Source of the DNA: Planctomycetaceae bacterium
Lineage (GTDB): Bacteria; Planctomycetota; Planctomycetia; Planctomycetales; Planctomycetaceae
Assembly: GCA_020850695.1 (NCBI GenBank)
Contig: JADZEF010000159.1
Coordinates: 1 to 56,917, forward strand
Direction of reading: 5' to 3'
Length of the DNA: 56,917 nucleotides
How positions within the stretch are numbered: position 1 is the stretch's first letter; the number at the start of each line of letters is the position of its first letter. Below the pieces are notes generated by a model, which did not search any database, was not told the origin of the DNA, and saw only the letters and a program-made list of their open reading frames with translations. The position numbers and the translations under genes are program-made. Of the stretch, positions 1 to 9,600 are shown piece by piece.

Positions 1-48
1 CTCGACCGCGTCCCGCACCACCTTGGGAAACTCGACGATACCTGGCAT
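1..48 (-). CDS. N-terminus of a gene running off the window, probably an IS transposase
   Basis: Sixteen codons are visible on the minus strand, reading MPGIVEFPKVVRDAVE, with the ATG at 48. A near-perfect ribosome binding site (AAGGAGG) lies about 8 nt upstream, so the start is well supported. The wording resembles, from memory, the N-terminus of DDE transposases of IS elements common in planctomycetes, but 16 residues cannot prove that. If correct, one end of an insertion sequence lies between 49 and 271. No gene is seen in 49-271, and I could not identify a terminal inverted repeat because the other end is outside the window. Confidence 0.45.
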   Translation of the reverse strand, partial: MPGIVEFPKVVRDAVE

Positions 49-271
49 GGCCGTGCCCTCCTTGGGCTGTCTGCGCCATCCGACCAACACTCCATTCCTC
101 CCTATTTTCGCAGCGCCGCTGCGTGAACTGCAAAACTTCAGTTACTACTTCGGAACTCCCGCCTCGGCCAAGGCATGGCAGCCCGCATCCGCCGATACGG
201 ACAGCTGAAACTCCACGAAGGGCGGACGTCCCTTCGGCATCTCTCACTCCGCTCCCCCCGCGGATGCCGCC

Positions 272-1621
272 ATGCCGACTTCGACCCGCCCCCAGGGCGC
301 CACTTCCGAAAACCTGCTGTCGGCGATTCTCTCGGGCGAGCGGTTCTGGCCGACCGAGCCGCAATCGCTGCACGACACGGGACTCTCCGAGCCCTTCCTC
401 GAAGGGCTCCTCTGCCGCCATCTGATGGCTCACGGCAGTTGCAGCGGGCGACGTCTCGCGACGCTCATCGGCCTGCCGATCCGTATCGTCGACCCGCTGC
501 TCGACCGCCTCCGCTCGATGCAGGTGGTCGTCCATCGCGGCAGCGGACCGCTCAACGACTACGTCTACGCCCTCACCGAAGAGGGGCGCAAACGGGCCAT
601 GGCGTCGCAGCAGGATTGCGCCTACATCGGTCCCGCCCCCGTTCCGCTGATGGATTACGTCATCTCGGTCGAGGCCCAGGCGGTTCGCGAAGAGCCGATC
701 CTCCGGGCCGAACTTCTCGACGCCTTCCACGATATTTCCATCGCCCCCGCACTCCTCGACCTGCTCGGTCCCGCCGTCAACTCGGGAGGCGGGCTCTTTC
801 TCTACGGCGCGCCGGGCAACGGCAAGTCGACCATCGCCCATCGCGTCACGAGTTGTTATGGCTCGCAGATCTGGGTTCCGCACGCCTTCATGGTCGAGCA
901 GGAAATCGTCAAGGTTTACGACCCCGCCCACCATCGTCAGGTCGAAACGGAAGGGGAGCCGGATCGTCAGTCGTTCGATCGCCGCTGGATCCGGGTGCAG
1001 CGTCCCACCGTCGTCGTCGGCGGCGAACTGACGCTCGACAACCTCGAAATCCGCTTCGATCCCTACACCAAAGTCAGCGAGGCTCCGCTCCATCTGAAGA
1101 GCAATTGCGGCTGCCTGCTCATTGACGACTTCGGCCGCCAACGCGTCTCGCCCGAAGATCTCCTCAATCGCTGGATCATCCCGCTCGAGAACCGCCACGA
1201 CTTCCTGACGATGGGGAACGGCAAGAAAATTTCAGTCCCCTTCGAGCAGCTCATCATCTTCTCGACGAACCTCGATCCGGCCGACCTGGTCGACGAAGCG
1301 TTCCTGCGACGGATTCCCTACCGGCTCGAAGTGACCGACCCGACGGAAGATGAGTTCTACACCCTGTTCCAGATCGCCTGCGACCGCCAGGGCTGCGACT
1401 ACAACGGCGAGGCGGTCCGACATCTGCTCGACAAGTACTACCGGCCGAAAAGCCGCCCGCTGCGTCGGTGTCATCCGCGCGACCTGCTGAGCCAGATTCG
1501 CTACTACTGCGTTTACAACTCGCTCCCGTTTGAACTGCGGCCCGAGCACATCGATCACGTCGCCAAGGGATTCTTCACCGACGTGCCGACACGGACGCGG
1601 GCACGGCGTGTGGCTGAGTAG
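272..1621 (+). CDS. AAA+ ATPase with N-terminal winged-helix-like region
   Basis: This is a 449-residue cytoplasmic protein. Residues about 50-110 look like a winged helix-turn-helix. The AAA+ core follows, with Walker A GAPGNGKST at 179-187, Walker B CLLIDDFG at 281-288, and a sensor-1-like FSTNL near 328. The C-terminal FRRCHPRD-type motif appears here as LRRCHPRD. From memory, this architecture (GPAVNSG before Walker A, GELTLD, DDFGRQ, RRCHPRD) recurs as a conserved family in Planctomycetes and Acidobacteria, sometimes near pilus or secretion genes; that is recollection, not a search. The gene is followed 168 bp downstream, same strand, by the kinase-tubulin gene, with a heptad repeat array between them. 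ATP hydrolysis is well supported. Substrate and partner are unknown; an association with the downstream kinase is inferred only from adjacency. Confidence 0.85.
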   Translation: MPTSTRPQGATSENLLSAILSGERFWPTEPQSLHDTGLSEPFLEGLLCRHLMAHGSCSGRRLATLIGLPIRIVDPLLDRLRSMQVVVHRGSGPLNDYVYALTEEGRKRAMASQQDCAYIGPAPVPLMDYVISVEAQAVREEPILRAELLDAFHDISIAPALLDLLGPAVNSGGGLFLYGAPGNGKSTIAHRVTSCYGSQIWVPHAFMVEQEIVKVYDPAHHRQVETEGEPDRQSFDRRWIRVQRPTVVVGGELTLDNLEIRFDPYTKVSEAPLHLKSNCGCLLIDDFGRQRVSPEDLLNRWIIPLENRHDFLTMGNGKKISVPFEQLIIFSTNLDPADLVDEAFLRRIPYRLEVTDPTEDEFYTLFQIACDRQGCDYNGEAVRHLLDKYYRPKSRPLRRCHPRDLLSQIRYYCVYNSLPFELRPEHIDHVAKGFFTDVPTRTRARRVAE

Positions 1622-1645
1622 TGGGTAGTGGGCAGTTGGTAGTGG
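1620..1645. repeat. 26-bp heptad-periodic repeat, inverted copy at 49145-49170
   Basis: Directly after the ATPase stop codon lies a G-rich stretch built of 7-nt words (GTGGGTA, GTGGGCA, GTTGGTA). Its reverse complement occurs without mismatch at 49145-49170, about 47.5 kb away. The two copies are therefore members of a dispersed intergenic repeat family. Confidence 0.8.
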
Positions 1646-1696
1646 AAAGCCAGACAGACGAACGGAAGCTGGAACCAACTGCGTGCCGCCCTTCAA

Positions 1697-1785
<89 letters not shown>

Positions 1786-1789
1786 CCCC

Positions 1790-4700
1790 ATGTCCCACAC
1801 CATTGCCCTCGGCGAGACGCCTCAGCAGCCTCTCGCGAATCAGACGCCGGCCACGTCCGGAGTCATGCTGGCCGGGTACGTCCTTCAGCAGCGGCTCGGG
1901 GAAGGGGGCTACGGCACGGTCTGGAAGGCGATCGGCCCCGGCGGCCTGCCGAAAGCGGTGAAGGTCCTGCGGGGACGGTTCGACGGACAATCGGCCGAAA
2001 CCGAACTGCGCGCGCTGCAGCGGATGCGCGAACTGCGGCACCCTTTCGTACTGAGCATCGAGCGCATCGAGATCATCGAGCAGCAGCTGATCATCGTCAC
2101 CGAGTTGGCCGAGTGCAGCCTCGAAGACCGCTATGAAGCGCTCCGCGAAGGGGGCAAACGCGGTATTCCGCAAGCCGAGCTGCTCGTCTACCTGAAGGAC
2201 GCCGCCGACGCTCTCGACTTCATGTGCGAGACGCACGGCCTGCAGCACCTCGACATCAAGCCGGGCAACCTGCTGATCCAGGGGGGACACCTCAAGATCG
2301 CCGACTTCGGTCTGATCCGCGACGTGACGCAGACCCAGCAGTCGATGATCGCCGGCTTCACGCCGATGTATGCGCCGCCGGAGCTGTTCGACGGCAAGCC
2401 GTGCCGCTTCAGCGATCAGTACAGCCTGGCGATCGTCTACCAGACGATGCTCACCGGCGTCCCGCCGTTCAACGGACGCACCGCCGCACAACTCGCTTCG
2501 CAGCACCTCCGCAGCCAGCCCGACCTGTCGCCGCTGTCGCCGTCCGAACGGCCAGCGATCTCGCGAGCCCTCTCCAAGAATCCCAACGCCCGCTTCCCGA
2601 CCTGCCGCGAATTCGTCGAAGCCCTCGCTCGCGGACGAACGCCCGCCGGGTCGGGACGCACGCCGACTCTCAAGAAACCCGAACGCACCGAGATGGCCAC
2701 CGTGGCGGCGTCGGTGCCGGTCCTGTCGGCGCGGACCAGCATTCCCGTCGCGCCCGTGCCGCTGGCAGAATGGAAGCCTCGGCCGCAGATCGTCGTGGCG
2801 CTGGGGGGCATGGCCACCGCCATCGCCGTCGAATACCGGCAAATGCTGTCCGCCGCATTGGCCGGCGCGGAAGACCTCGACGCCTTCCCGGTCCTGGCGC
2901 TCGACACCGACACCCGCTGCCTCACCGCGTCCCGCAGCACGCCCGATTTTCTTGGTCTCCGCGACAGCGAAGTTCTGCCGCTCCCTCTGCGTGACTCAAA
3001 AGACTATCGCAATCAGTCCGAACGCCTGCTCGAGTGGCTCAGCCGCAAATGGTTGTTCAACATCCCTCGCTCGCGACAGGTCGAAGGGATTCGCCCGCTC
3101 GGAAGACTGGCCTTCGTCGATCATCGCGACACCATCCATCGACGCCTCACGCAAACCATCAAGACAGCCTGTGCGGCGGATTCCCTGGCCGCCGCGTCGA
3201 AGCTCCTCGGAACACCCTTCGACACTCGGCCCGAAATCGTCGTGCTGACGTCGACTCAGGGGGGCTCGGGAAGCGGGATGCTGCATGATGTCGCCTACCT
3301 GGCGCGGCAGGTTGTGGACGAACTGAGCATGCAGGGCTCGATCGTCGGACTGATGCTGCACACCACCAGCGGGCCGGGCGGGCGGCGGGACGTTGAACTG
3401 GCGTCGACGGTCGCCTGCCTGACCGAGTGGACTCACTACGCGCATCAGGGATACCGGGCGGCCTTCAAAGGCCGCCGCTCCGAGGTCGATCGGCCGCCGT
3501 TCGACCATGCCTACTTCGTCACGCTGGGAGATCAGCTCTCCGACGAGGAGTTTCACGAGCGAAGCAGCCGCGTCGCCGAGTACCTGGCGCGCGGCGCGAT
3601 CACTCCGGCCCGCAGCTTCCTCGACGGCGTCCGAAAGGCGGAGGCGGGCAGCGCGAGCTCCGATCAGCCGAACGACGTCACCGGGGGGACGACTCTCCGC
3701 TCGTTCCACCTGCATTCCAAGGCCCCATCCGTCGAAGACAGCGAGCGGGCCGGGGCGCTCGTCACTCAGCTTCTGACTCGCTGGCAACGGGGCGCACAAC
3801 CCGCCGCCGCCTCTCCCGACAGCGTGGCCGCGGAATGGTCGGGACGATTGCAGAAGGAACTGCGGCTCGAGATCGACGCGCTGCTGAACATGGCGACGAC
3901 GGTGCTGTGCAGCGACGTCGGCAAAGCCTTCCATGCATTTGCCGCGCGACGCGCCGAACAGATGTCGCCGCAAGAGGCCCGCGGTAATGGCTGGGAGCGA
4001 CAGCTTCAGACCGACTTTCAGGCGAACACCCAGGACGCTCCACCCAACCATCCGGGCTCGCTGTTGAAGGCGGTGGCCGGACAGTCGCGGGGTTGGTCGA
4101 AGCACTGCGGCGATCACCTGGTCAACCGCCTGCACGCGCTGACCGGCGACGCGTTCGGCGTTGAACACGTCGATACGGTCATCGCCGAATTCCTGAAGCG
4201 GCTGGAAGCCGTCGGTACGCGGCTCGACCAGGTCGCGGCCAGCGGGGCACTGGCAATCGATCCAAAAGCACCGGAATCGACCGATGCTCGCACCGCCGAT
4301 CCTCGGCTCGCGGTCGTGAAGGCGTACCGACATTGGTTCGCCGCCGGGTTGATCGGATGCCTGCTCGAAGCCATCAAGGAGATCGCCCGCACCGCGTCGA
4401 ACTGCCGGCAGGAATTCGCACGGATCCGCACAACACTCGAATCGATCGAAATGCAGTCAACCGACGCGCCGACACCGGCAACGCCGTTCCTCGACGCCCA
4501 GGCGCTAACTGAGGTGAACGCGTTGGCTCGCACCCTGGCCAGCCATCCGCGTCTCAGCCTGCGCGGATTGACTCAACAGACTTCCGAGGCCATCTCCACG
4601 TGGCGGTCGGAACTTCTGCGCGAGACACTGCGTTTCGTGGCGAACGAAGCGGTGAAGAACGGCGTCCCCGGAGCGTCGGACAGCGAGTTGTCGTCGAAGA

Positions 4701-4978
4701 TTCGACCAATCCTCTGGAACATCGGAGGCCGGCACCACATTCTCTCGGCGGCTCCCGCGGACGACCGCGGCGACGGAGTGAAAACAATCCAGCGCGATTT
4801 CGGCGAGTGCGTGACGTCAATCGTCGACGGATCGCTCCCCTCGTGCGTGCTGGTGGAAATGGAGCAGCTCGACTTCCCGCTCCTGGTCACGCGTCTGGGG
4901 GGAGCCGATCCCAAGGTTCACGAGATGTTCCGCCAGCTGCTCACCCGCCGCGATGTCGACTGGACCGAGGGGATGTGA
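1790..4978 (+). CDS. Ser/Thr protein kinase fused to a tubulin/FtsZ-like (Tubulin_2-type) domain
   Basis: This is a 1062-residue protein with two recognisable modules. The kinase spans about residues 28-285: glycine loop GEGGYG 37-42, Lys58 in AVKVL, catalytic loop HLDIKPGN 153-160 (Leu instead of the usual Arg of HRD), DFG 172-174, and APPE 195-198. All catalytic residues are present, so it is probably active. After a linker (286-330), a Rossmann-like strand opens at 332 (QIVVALGG). The phosphate-binding signature TQGGSGSG lies at 489-496, matching the tubulin/FtsZ GGGTGSG loop as seen in Pfam Tubulin_2 proteins. The remaining ~500 residues are helical and unassigned. No membrane segment is obvious. 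The preceding gene is an AAA+ ATPase on the same strand. GTP binding and polymerisation are inferences. The start ATG follows a heptad array with no Shine-Dalgarno. Confidence 0.85.
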   Translation: MSHTIALGETPQQPLANQTPATSGVMLAGYVLQQRLGEGGYGTVWKAIGPGGLPKAVKVLRGRFDGQSAETELRALQRMRELRHPFVLSIERIEIIEQQLIIVTELAECSLEDRYEALREGGKRGIPQAELLVYLKDAADALDFMCETHGLQHLDIKPGNLLIQGGHLKIADFGLIRDVTQTQQSMIAGFTPMYAPPELFDGKPCRFSDQYSLAIVYQTMLTGVPPFNGRTAAQLASQHLRSQPDLSPLSPSERPAISRALSKNPNARFPTCREFVEALARGRTPAGSGRTPTLKKPERTEMATVAASVPVLSARTSIPVAPVPLAEWKPRPQIVVALGGMATAIAVEYRQMLSAALAGAEDLDAFPVLALDTDTRCLTASRSTPDFLGLRDSEVLPLPLRDSKDYRNQSERLLEWLSRKWLFNIPRSRQVEGIRPLGRLAFVDHRDTIHRRLTQTIKTACAADSLAAASKLLGTPFDTRPEIVVLTSTQGGSGSGMLHDVAYLARQVVDELSMQGSIVGLMLHTTSGPGGRRDVELASTVACLTEWTHYAHQGYRAAFKGRRSEVDRPPFDHAYFVTLGDQLSDEEFHERSSRVAEYLARGAITPARSFLDGVRKAEAGSASSDQPNDVTGGTTLRSFHLHSKAPSVEDSERAGALVTQLLTRWQRGAQPAAASPDSVAAEWSGRLQKELRLEIDALLNMATTVLCSDVGKAFHAFAARRAEQMSPQEARGNGWERQLQTDFQANTQDAPPNHPGSLLKAVAGQSRGWSKHCGDHLVNRLHALTGDAFGVEHVDTVIAEFLKRLEAVGTRLDQVAASGALAIDPKAPESTDARTADPRLAVVKAYRHWFAAGLIGCLLEAIKEIARTASNCRQEFARIRTTLESIEMQSTDAPTPATPFLDAQALTEVNALARTLASHPRLSLRGLTQQTSEAISTWRSELLRETLRFVANEAVKNGVPGASDSELSSKIRPILWNIGGRHHILSAAPADDRGDGVKTIQRDFGECVTSIVDGSLPSCVLVEMEQLDFPLLVTRLGGADPKVHEMFRQLLTRRDVDWTEGM

Positions 4979-5207
4979 CGGCTCGAGACTCCGTCCCCGC
5001 CCGGCGCTCTCAGAGCGCCTCGCACGTCAACGAGCGCGAGAACACAGACCGGGTTCTCTCCGCGCGGAAGGCGTTGCCGGCCGTGACCCAGGGTCACGAG
5101 GCCCTGCCGCGTTCTTCGTCATCGGCCCGGCATCGGATAACTCAACCGTACGGCGTATCCACTGCGGGAGGCTGAGGCCCCAGGTTGAGAAGGCGCTCAC
5201 CGCGGTG

Positions 5208-6314
5208 CTATCGAATGGCCGTCGACTCCGGAATCGGCTCGGGGATCGCAAGCGGCTCGGCGAAGGTCTTCTTCCGGCGCTCGTTCGACTCCTCCGGCGG
5301 CGGAGGGGCCACGAACCGCGCGTACCAGCCGCCGAGGACATCCAGCACGATCGCGGCCCCCGTGATTCCCAGGAGATGAATCACGAACCACAGGCGAAAC
5401 GCGGCCCAGTGAAAGCCGCGGCTTGTCGCGATCATCGCCGGGTGCCACAACAGAACCAGCGTGCTGAGCAACATTCCCATCGCCAGGAAGACCGCGAGCG
5501 ACCGCCAACCCAGCGCGAGGATCGTCTTGACCACCGGGACGGGAAGCATTCCCGCGAGCGGGCGCCGGCTCGTCAGCAGCAGTTGAAAGGCCATCCAACC
5601 CGCGGCGAGCGTGAAGCATTCGAAGAGGATGATCCGGTCGAGCACTTCGCCCGCACCAAATCGAACCCAGTACCATGTTGCGAACGACAGGGGAAAAACT
5701 GGCCCCGTGGCAACGCACAACGCATATCGACCCATCGAGAGTGCCACGTCTTCGAGCCGAATCCAGCGCCCTTCCTCACTCCCCGCGAGGCTCGCATCGG
5801 CCACCACATAAGACAGGAACTCGCACGCGAACCCCGACGACATCAACAGCGTGACGATGAACGCGCCCGTCGTTCGCAGAAACGGGACGGCGAACGGCTC
5901 GCTCAGGTTCGATTGCAGAACGTTGACAAATAGGGCGGCCGCAAGGGCGCCGCAGAAACTCAGGCCCAGAAGGAACCGGAGGTGGTCGAGCGGAACCCGG
6001 AAACATGCGGTCCAGCCGTCATCCCTGCGGCGGCGACGGGCCTTCTTCTTCGGCGTCGTTCCGTCCGCGCTGGCGGAGTGCGATCCGATCGTCACCTGCT
6101 GGTCGATCGGATCGGGACGGACGTCCGGCGCGTCATCGTCCCGGCCTCCCGTGATGAACTCTTCGGTCAGAACCGTGTCGGACGATTTCGGCCCTTTCTT
6201 CTGCCTGGGAACGGGCAGCACCGCACCACAGACCGGGCACTTCGTCTTGCGCCCCGCCCGATCGTCAGGCACGGACAACGCGCGTCCGCAATCGCAGTAG
6301 ACTCGGATCGCCAT
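5208..6314 (-). CDS. Zinc-ribbon multi-pass membrane protein of unknown function
   Basis: This 368-residue protein opens with a short zinc ribbon (CDC near residues 8-10 and CPVC near 26-29), a module often seen at the N-terminus of planctomycete membrane proteins. A charged linker follows that contains a KKKARRRRR patch, then about six hydrophobic segments between residues 110 and 330. The tail is again charged. I do not recognise a catalytic domain. It is probably an inner-membrane protein with a cytoplasmic metal-binding head. It is convergent with the kinase gene (229-bp gap). The next gene, the DUF1111 cytochrome, lies downstream on the same strand. Confidence 0.7.
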   Translation of the reverse strand: MAIRVYCDCGRALSVPDDRAGRKTKCPVCGAVLPVPRQKKGPKSSDTVLTEEFITGGRDDDAPDVRPDPIDQQVTIGSHSASADGTTPKKKARRRRRDDGWTACFRVPLDHLRFLLGLSFCGALAAALFVNVLQSNLSEPFAVPFLRTTGAFIVTLLMSSGFACEFLSYVVADASLAGSEEGRWIRLEDVALSMGRYALCVATGPVFPLSFATWYWVRFGAGEVLDRIILFECFTLAAGWMAFQLLLTSRRPLAGMLPVPVVKTILALGWRSLAVFLAMGMLLSTLVLLWHPAMIATSRGFHWAAFRLWFVIHLLGITGAAIVLDVLGGWYARFVAPPPPEESNERRKKTFAEPLAIPEPIPESTAIR

Positions 6315-6383
6315 GGATTCGCCGCGCGAAAGCTCGATCTTGAGTAGCCGCTATCACGGCATTCGCCGAGAGTCAACGCGCGG

Positions 6384-7619
6384 TCAGCGAGGCTGAGGGG
6401 CCCGCAGCGACTTCAGGAACAGAACGAGCTGCTTCTGTTCTTCAAGGGCAAGCTGGGTGAAAGCCGTCCGCGCCGGATCCCCCTGACCCGTATGGGCTCG
6501 AATCGCCTCTTCCAGGGTGGCCGCCCGGCCGTCGTGCATGTAGGGGGCGGCATCGGCCACGCCCCACAGCGGCGGCGTCCGCCACTCGCTCTGCTTCGCG
6601 GGCGCCGAAACGAACTCATCCGGGTCCGGGATGGGAGGATCGTTGTATGAGCCCCCGGCAGAGAGTGTCTGGCCCATGTCATGCAGCAGCAGATCGCTGT
6701 AGATGCCAGTCACCCGGCCGACGTCCGGCTGGTGGCATTCGGCACAACCCACCTTGGAAAAGAGGGCACGACCGCGTTCGACGTCGGCGGACGAGACATC
6801 TGGCGGCGCGAGTTCTTCCGGCCTCGGCAGCGACTGGATGAAAGCCGTCATCTGGTCGCACTGCTCAAGCGACAAATCGAAGCCCGGGGCGGTGTAGCCG
6901 GCCTTGGCAAACGATTGCGCCTGGGCCTGGTTCGGATTGCCCAGCCCCAGTTCGTTGGCACAGGCGGCCTGCACAAAATCGCTCAGCGACGCCGTCTGTC
7001 CTTTCCAGCCAAATCGCCCAATGCGATTCCCCACCAGCCGCACGGCTCGCCCGAGCGGGACACGATCGCTCCCTTCGACCGCCATCCCTCGACGCAACTG
7101 CTGCGCCCGCTCGTTGGCAAGAATCTCGCGGTCGGTGATCTCGTCGATCAGCTTCGCTCCGAACAAGGCGGGCGTCTTCCGCTCGGTGACATGGATATCG
7201 AGGTTGGGGCTGGTCGCCTTCAGGATCTCTTCCGTTTCCCGGAAATCGGGGCGCGTGGCGGCATTGTGAATCAACCCCGACTTCTGCGTGTTGGCACGGA
7301 CGATTCCGTCGTTCCCGCATGTGATGATCCGGGCAATGAAAGCGTGAACGTTGGCGTCCTGCGGACCGCTTCCCCCCACCCCGCCTTGCCGATGGCACGC
7401 GACGCATGACTTCGCGTTGAACACCGGTCCCAGGCCGTCGCCGTTCGGGCAGAGCGGATCGTTCGCCGTGAATTCGTGCAGGAAGAGAGCTTTGCCCGCC
7501 TCCGCGGCCGAAACGTCAATCGGTTTCGGCGCCGGGGGACGCGCGGAAAACGCCTTGATGGTCAATGGTGCGGCCAGTGCCGCACACAACGCCAGGCCGC
7601 CGAGTAACTGACGTGACAT
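6384..7619 (-). CDS. Dihaem c-type cytochrome, DUF1111 / di-haem oxidoreductase family
   Basis: This is a 411-residue exported protein with two haem c attachment motifs, CVACH near residues 72-76 and CAECH near 291-295. The layout is that of the DUF1111 family (COG3488, called putative thiol oxidoreductase), related to dihaem peroxidases. The ATG at 7619 was chosen over an upstream frame extension to 7754. It has a GGAGG 8 nt upstream and opens directly into a Sec signal peptide (MSRQLLGGLALCAALAA). The protein should be periplasmic and carry out electron transfer; the substrate is unknown. DUF1111 proteins are often found with imelysin-like iron-uptake genes, but none is present here. No cytochrome maturation genes are in the window. 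Confidence 0.88.
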   Translation of the reverse strand: MSRQLLGGLALCAALAAPLTIKAFSARPPAPKPIDVSAAEAGKALFLHEFTANDPLCPNGDGLGPVFNAKSCVACHRQGGVGGSGPQDANVHAFIARIITCGNDGIVRANTQKSGLIHNAATRPDFRETEEILKATSPNLDIHVTERKTPALFGAKLIDEITDREILANERAQQLRRGMAVEGSDRVPLGRAVRLVGNRIGRFGWKGQTASLSDFVQAACANELGLGNPNQAQAQSFAKAGYTAPGFDLSLEQCDQMTAFIQSLPRPEELAPPDVSSADVERGRALFSKVGCAECHQPDVGRVTGIYSDLLLHDMGQTLSAGGSYNDPPIPDPDEFVSAPAKQSEWRTPPLWGVADAAPYMHDGRAATLEEAIRAHTGQGDPARTAFTQLALEEQKQLVLFLKSLRAPQPR

Positions 7620-7793
7620 GACTCGACCTCCGGAAGCAGAACCGACACAGCCCGGCCGGCGAACGCCGAAAAGAGAGCGGGCTGGAAGAAACCGCACGAT
7701 CCACAGTCGCATCCGCTGAACCGGCATTCTCGCGCCGGGTCGTCCGACATGCAAACAGAATACGGACGATCCTCTGCCGAATTCACTTCCACG

Positions 7794-8345
7794 TTATTCA
7801 CGGTGATCCATGACCTGCATCTCCTCGCCCGTGACCGGATTGAGCCGGCGGATCTCGAAGACCTTCCAGTCCTTGCCGACGCGCCGCCACGTCATCTCCC
7901 AGCGCGAGGGATGGTGCCCGCGGTGTGGGGGATTCTTCAGATTGATCGTCGCATTCACGCGGAACTGCGAGATTGCCTGCGTCCCGCCGGTCGTCATCCG
8001 CACGCTCTCATCGGTCACGCGGGCATCCTCCTCGACGTCGACGAGCTCCAGCCCGAAACTCACCAGCCGCCTGAGCGAATTCTCCTGCGGGGAAATGAAC
8101 GCCAGCACCCCGTCGACATTTCCGCGGACCGCCGCATCGACCATTGCGCGGATATTGGCTTCGACACGCTCGGACTCGGTGACGACTTGACGCTCGATCA
8201 CGAAGACCGCGATCGCCCCGGCCAGCAATCCGAGAACCCCCAGCAGAAAGACCGATCGCTGGTTCTGAGTCCAGATCCCGGCCAGAACGACTGCCAGCGT
8301 CACCAGGATGACGATCGGCGGCCAGGGATTCTCGGTAAACCACAT
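7794..8345 (-). CDS. Small membrane-anchored protein of unknown function
   Basis: Two hydrophobic helices at the N-terminus (PPIVILVTLAVVLAGI and VFLLGVLGLLAGAIAVFVI) are followed by a soluble domain of about 130 residues with an NTF2/SnoaL-like look: the alternating ISQFRVNATINLKN and RWEMTWRRVGKDWKVFEIRR strands are typical of that fold. The fold call is an impression only. The 183-residue start at ATG 8345 is preferred, since the upstream frame extension lacks hydrophobic character; ATG 8354 is an alternative. It is followed by the DUF1111 gene on the same strand with a 174-bp gap. Confidence 0.6.
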   Translation of the reverse strand: MWFTENPWPPIVILVTLAVVLAGIWTQNQRSVFLLGVLGLLAGAIAVFVIERQVVTESERVEANIRAMVDAAVRGNVDGVLAFISPQENSLRRLVSFGLELVDVEEDARVTDESVRMTTGGTQAISQFRVNATINLKNPPHRGHHPSRWEMTWRRVGKDWKVFEIRRLNPVTGEEMQVMDHRE

Positions 8346-8538
8346 GGCGATCATCTCATCGAGGAAACAGGTGCGAGCAGACAAACGTCTTGGCCGGTCC
8401 GCGTTGCCACAGGAAAGGACCGTCATCATATCAAGCTCAACGGCCTGCTGCGGCTGAGTCCGGCGCGCCCGGCTTTGGCGTCTCACGTGATAACGGATGT
8501 CGCATTGAGGCTTGGACTCGCGGGCCGGAGCGGCTGTG

Positions 8539-9600
8539 CTACGTTTCGGCGGTCGGCAGGTCGGCCTTCTTCGCCGGTCGGATGCAGTAGTAGAGCCCTC
8601 CCGCGGCGATCACTTCCGCGGCCAGCCATAGGATTCGCAACAGCACGGTTGCGGCGACAGCGTGCTCGCTCGACAGATGCGGCTGCGCGCGGAGCGCTTC
8701 GATCATCAGTCCCTCGCGGACTCCGATTCCCCCGGGAGCGAAAAGCACGGCGAAACCGATGGCCGTGGAGAACGAGACCGCCCCGGTCCACGCGGGCCAG
8801 TCGGCCAGTGTGACTTCGCTCGCCCCCACCGCACGCAAGGTGCACCCCAGGCTGAGCCCGTGCAGCATCCAGCTGACGACGAACGCGGCCAGGCCACCTG
8901 CCAGGAGAATCGAATCGATCTGCGGCGTGCGTCCTTCCACCAGCAATTCGGCCGGCGTCATGCGGCGGGCGATTTGCGTGAAGATGATCGAGATGAGGGG
9001 CAGCACCGCGGCCGTCGACAGCAGCACGAGAATGGCGGGAACCCAAGGGGGGCTGAGGAGGGACAGCACCCAGCCGGGCAGGGCGTCGAGCCGGTCCTGC
9101 GGGATGAGTTCCGGAGCCAGCGCCGCGGCCACCGCACATCCCGAGCCCATCATCGCCAGCGTCTCGTAGGTGACGGTCAGCGCGGCGGGGGCCGCCGCGA
9201 ATCCCCGCTCGCGGATGAGGGCCGACCGAATGACAAGGACCGTCGCCTTTCCCGGGACGTACTTTCCCAGGTGACCGCAATAGTAAGCGCGAGCCGTGTC
9301 ACGCCAGCGGAGCCGCGCTCCCATCCGCTCCATCATTCGCTGCCAGAACCAGACTGACGGCAGCCAGCCCGCCAGGTAGGTGACAATCGCCGGAACCAGC
9401 CATCGCCATTCAAGCGACAGCTGCGCGAGGGACGCCCCATCCTGCTCCCAGTATCGCGACGCCCGCCGCACGACGAACACGACGACGGCGACGCACAGCG
9501 ACCACTTCACCCACGGCCACCACGCGCGGCGTCGGCGCGGCCTGGCGGCCGCAGAGGCGTGGTCCGTGTCGCTCGTGTGCCCGCCGGAAGTCTCTGTCAC
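8539..9600 (-). CDS. YbhN/UPF0104-type multi-pass membrane protein (lysylphosphatidylglycerol synthase TM family)
   Basis: This is a 353-residue protein with about eight transmembrane helices and the family's characteristic loop motifs: YCGHLGKYVPGKA, TVTYETLAM, and FAPGGIGVREG near the C-terminus. Relatives include E. coli YbhN and the membrane part of MprF. Some are flippases or regulators of lipid synthesis; most are uncharacterised. The start chosen is the GTG at 9600. It overlaps the stop of the upstream VWA gene as GTGA, which points to translational coupling. A frame extension to 9804 would lie wholly inside the VWA gene and is Pro/Ala-rich shadow. The shared transcript with the VWA protein suggests a joint envelope role (inference). 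Confidence 0.85.
   Translation of the reverse strand: MTETSGGHTSDTDHASAAARPRRRRAWWPWVKWSLCVAVVVFVVRRASRYWEQDGASLAQLSLEWRWLVPAIVTYLAGWLPSVWFWQRMMERMGARLRWRDTARAYYCGHLGKYVPGKATVLVIRSALIRERGFAAAPAALTVTYETLAMMGSGCAVAAALAPELIPQDRLDALPGWVLSLLSPPWVPAILVLLSTAAVLPLISIIFTQIARRMTPAELLVEGRTPQIDSILLAGGLAAFVVSWMLHGLSLGCTLRAVGASEVTLADWPAWTGAVSFSTAIGFAVLFAPGGIGVREGLMIEALRAQPHLSSEHAVAATVLLRILWLAAEVIAAGGLYYCIRPAKKADLPTAET

Noticed and set aside
2996..4333. Long minus-strand ORF (445 codons) inside the kinase-tubulin gene
   Set aside because: It is the antisense of a clear coding region with kinase motifs; composition is Arg/Gly/Ala-rich shadow typical of high-GC DNA.
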